A DNA stretch of 23,800 bases from a virus. The notes below the pieces were generated by a model. That model had not been told where the DNA came from and did no database searches. It was given only the letters and a program-made list of their open reading frames with translations. Positions 22,196 through 23,800 of this stretch are shown one piece after another. The DNA lies in IMG/VR virus record IMGVR_UViG_3300034110_000126, positions 1 through 23,800 of that record; one strand, written 5' to 3'. Each line of letters starts with the position of its first letter. The stretch's first letter is position 1. The translations under genes were made by a program, and so were the position numbers.

Positions 22196-23800
22196 ATGTC
22201 TCTTTTAAAGGTAGATAACATAGAAAACCTAAGTTCAACGGTTAACGTGAGTACCGATGACTTAGGTTTGGTACCGGCTTTGAAACTCATCAATGGGATT
22301 AAGAATTTAATCCCTATTGTTGGGACTAGCATGTTAGTGAAAGGCTTTTATGCTAATACCGACACGCAAGGGTTTGGTCATTTTTATTACGACCCTACCT
22401 TAAGTAAAACAAAGCATAACGGTGGAACTGTAATAGCGCCGGAAGCAATTGCTGCATGGGATGGTACTCCTACTAATGTAGCAACCCTTTTAAATTGGAC
22501 AGGTACAGGTAACGGTTGTTATGTCAGAGTATTTGATGTGTCAAATGGCGTGCATGCTAGTTATTTTGGTATGCTAGTATCCGATGATGGTAATAACTTA
22601 TTAGCCCTTCCTGATGCAACCGCTTCCATTAATGCTGCCATGAAATATTGCAACTCTAGGTATTCTGAAATCACCAATGAAGGCTATTACGGCACCACCA
22701 ATTTTAAATTAATTCTACCAAACGGTAATGCAAAAACATCGGCAGTGATTCAAATCCTTCGTGGGGTGGATGTTAAGAGTGTGGGTACTACCCTATTTCA
22801 ATGCAGTACATACAAAGCACATAATTTCATGGATTGTTTGACTGAACGTCTATTTGATTTCGAAATAGAAGGTGTTAAGTTAGATGGATATCAAACATGC
22901 TTCCGCGTTAAGAACGACGATGTAACCGACCATTCTCAATGGAGATTTAAACGGTGTGGATTTAAAGATGTTGATGTCGGCATAGACACTGTTAATTACA
23001 CAGTTTCTAGATCTGTAATATTGACGATTGAAGACTGCAAAACCACCATCGGCGTTAAGCAAATGGTTAAATCATTTTGTGATATGACACATATTGTAGG
23101 TGGTTGGTTTACACATGACCAGAACAGCCCTTGTATCACTTTTGCTGGACGCCTGTGTGTTGAGGGTGGCATTTATGTTCCTATCTACAACGACCCTAGC
23201 CCAAGCAAGACAAATAAAATGTGCTGGTATCAAGCCGAATTAGCAGACGAGCCTGCAGGTGGTTCATTCCGTGGTTGCCGTTTTGGTGCTGAATTTGGTG
23301 GAGCGACTGTTCTTTATGTTAAGTCTAACGCAGCGCTGAATGAAGGTAACGGGTTGGCTTCAGGCAGCACACAACAGTTTAATTTCAGCGGGTGTCAACT
23401 GTCCTCTAGTAACGTATTCGACCCTGACAATCTAAATAAGAAGTATCGTGGTGTTGTTGTTTTTGGTGTTTTCAATAACGGCGGTGTGTCGTTTGAAAGC
23501 TGCACAATATCAACAGACTTAGGGCCAGCGGCTTTAGGTTATGATCAGTCGCGTGTCGTTGTTGATTATGGTAATGTGGCAGATACTGAAGCGCCACACA
23601 ATTTCGTCATACAGTTTGATGAATCCACGTGGAGATCTGCTAACAATGGAGCAAACCGTTCAGCTAGTAATAAAATGATGCAATATATTGGCAATGCCAA
23701 GACACGTTCTATTTTCAAAAATATATCTGCACATGGCCATTTATTAGTGGGGTTAACCACCGACACAACGAAGAATAAATCGACATTCAAAGTGAAATTA
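22196..23800 (+). CDS. Tailspike / tail fibre protein 3 (3' end outside window)
   Basis: The frame is open from ATG 22196 to the end of the window (535 codons, no stop), so the gene is truncated by the window edge. AGGAA lies about 7 bases upstream. Residues about 33-112 repeat the anchor of spikes 1 and 2 in slightly divergent form: NGIKNLIPIVGTSMLVKGFYA, GHFYYDP, HNGGTVIAPEAIAAWDGT and WTGTGNGCYVR. The stretch before it is the shortest of the three. The body shows beta-helix-type repeats (IEGVKLDGYQTCFRVKN, FKRCGFKDVDVGI, VSFESCTISTD). It is probably co-transcribed with spikes 1 and 2; a weak octamer TATAAAGA (22169-22176, one mismatch to the T4 late element) precedes it. Enzymatic activity cannot be judged. 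Confidence 0.8.
   Translation, partial: MSLLKVDNIENLSSTVNVSTDDLGLVPALKLINGIKNLIPIVGTSMLVKGFYANTDTQGFGHFYYDPTLSKTKHNGGTVIAPEAIAAWDGTPTNVATLLNWTGTGNGCYVRVFDVSNGVHASYFGMLVSDDGNNLLALPDATASINAAMKYCNSRYSEITNEGYYGTTNFKLILPNGNAKTSAVIQILRGVDVKSVGTTLFQCSTYKAHNFMDCLTERLFDFEIEGVKLDGYQTCFRVKNDDVTDHSQWRFKRCGFKDVDVGIDTVNYTVSRSVILTIEDCKTTIGVKQMVKSFCDMTHIVGGWFTHDQNSPCITFAGRLCVEGGIYVPIYNDPSPSKTNKMCWYQAELADEPAGGSFRGCRFGAEFGGATVLYVKSNAALNEGNGLASGSTQQFNFSGCQLSSSNVFDPDNLNKKYRGVVVFGVFNNGGVSFESCTISTDLGPAALGYDQSRVVVDYGNVADTEAPHNFVIQFDESTWRSANNGANRSASNKMMQYIGNAKTRSIFKNISAHGHLLVGLTTDTTKNKSTFKVKL

Noticed and set aside
1-23800. CRISPR arrays, tRNA genes, insertion sequences, attachment sites
   Set aside because: No regularly spaced repeats, no tRNA-like cloverleaf with CCA or T-loop, no transposase and no long terminal inverted repeats were seen by eye.

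Overview
The window looks like part of the genome of a large, contractile-tailed, T4-related bacteriophage. The evidence is a two-subunit T4-type DNA topoisomerase, a T4 gp61-type primase, a gp54-type tube initiator with baseplate and tape-measure genes, near-continuous coding with ATGA or TAATG overlaps, and TATAAATA octamers like T4 late promoters in divergent gaps. The modest GC content and bacterial Shine-Dalgarno sites fit a Gram-negative, probably gammaproteobacterial host, but the host is inferred. No tRNA, rRNA, insertion sequence or CRISPR array was seen.

Layout. 1-1931: the 3' part of a von Willebrand factor A (vWA) protein, then a strong terminator. 2038-5851: an HNH-like protein translationally coupled to topoisomerase large and medium subunits. 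5846-6578 (reverse): a degenerate response-regulator receiver and a membrane-anchored coiled-coil protein. 6688-11628: a nucleic-acid block holding primase, an HTH plus metallophosphoesterase resembling phage T5 A1, a ClpP-like protease, a 51-residue zinc ribbon, a RuvC-like resolvase and ThyX, closed by a terminator. 11716-13718: a five-gene accessory cassette built from two duplicated families, bounded by hairpins. 13729-16300 (reverse): a tape-measure-like protein and a conserved virion or baseplate-type protein. 16350-18181: a gp54-like tube initiator, a gp26-like hub or tail-assembly protein and a small overlapping-frame partner. 18195-23800: three tandem tailspike genes sharing an N-terminal anchor, the last cut by the window end.

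How it fits together. Topoisomerase, primase, resolvase and ThyX serve replication, recombination and dTMP supply. The A1-like and ClpP-like proteins may act in host takeover. The tail module uses divergent promoter-like octamers at 16302-16336 to express tape measure one way, and tube initiator, putative chaperones and spikes the other.

The most notable observation is a canonical -1 slippery heptamer, TTTTTTC, at 17984-17990 directly before the stop of the gp26-like gene. A -1 slip there enters the next small frame with no intervening stop, and a hairpin follows. This is the architecture of the tail-assembly-chaperone frameshift (the lambda G/GT principle), here in a T4-like hub context. Other points to follow up are a receiver domain lacking its phospho-acceptor Asp, the two duplicated families, and a hairpin that hides the ribosome-binding site of the zinc-ribbon gene.
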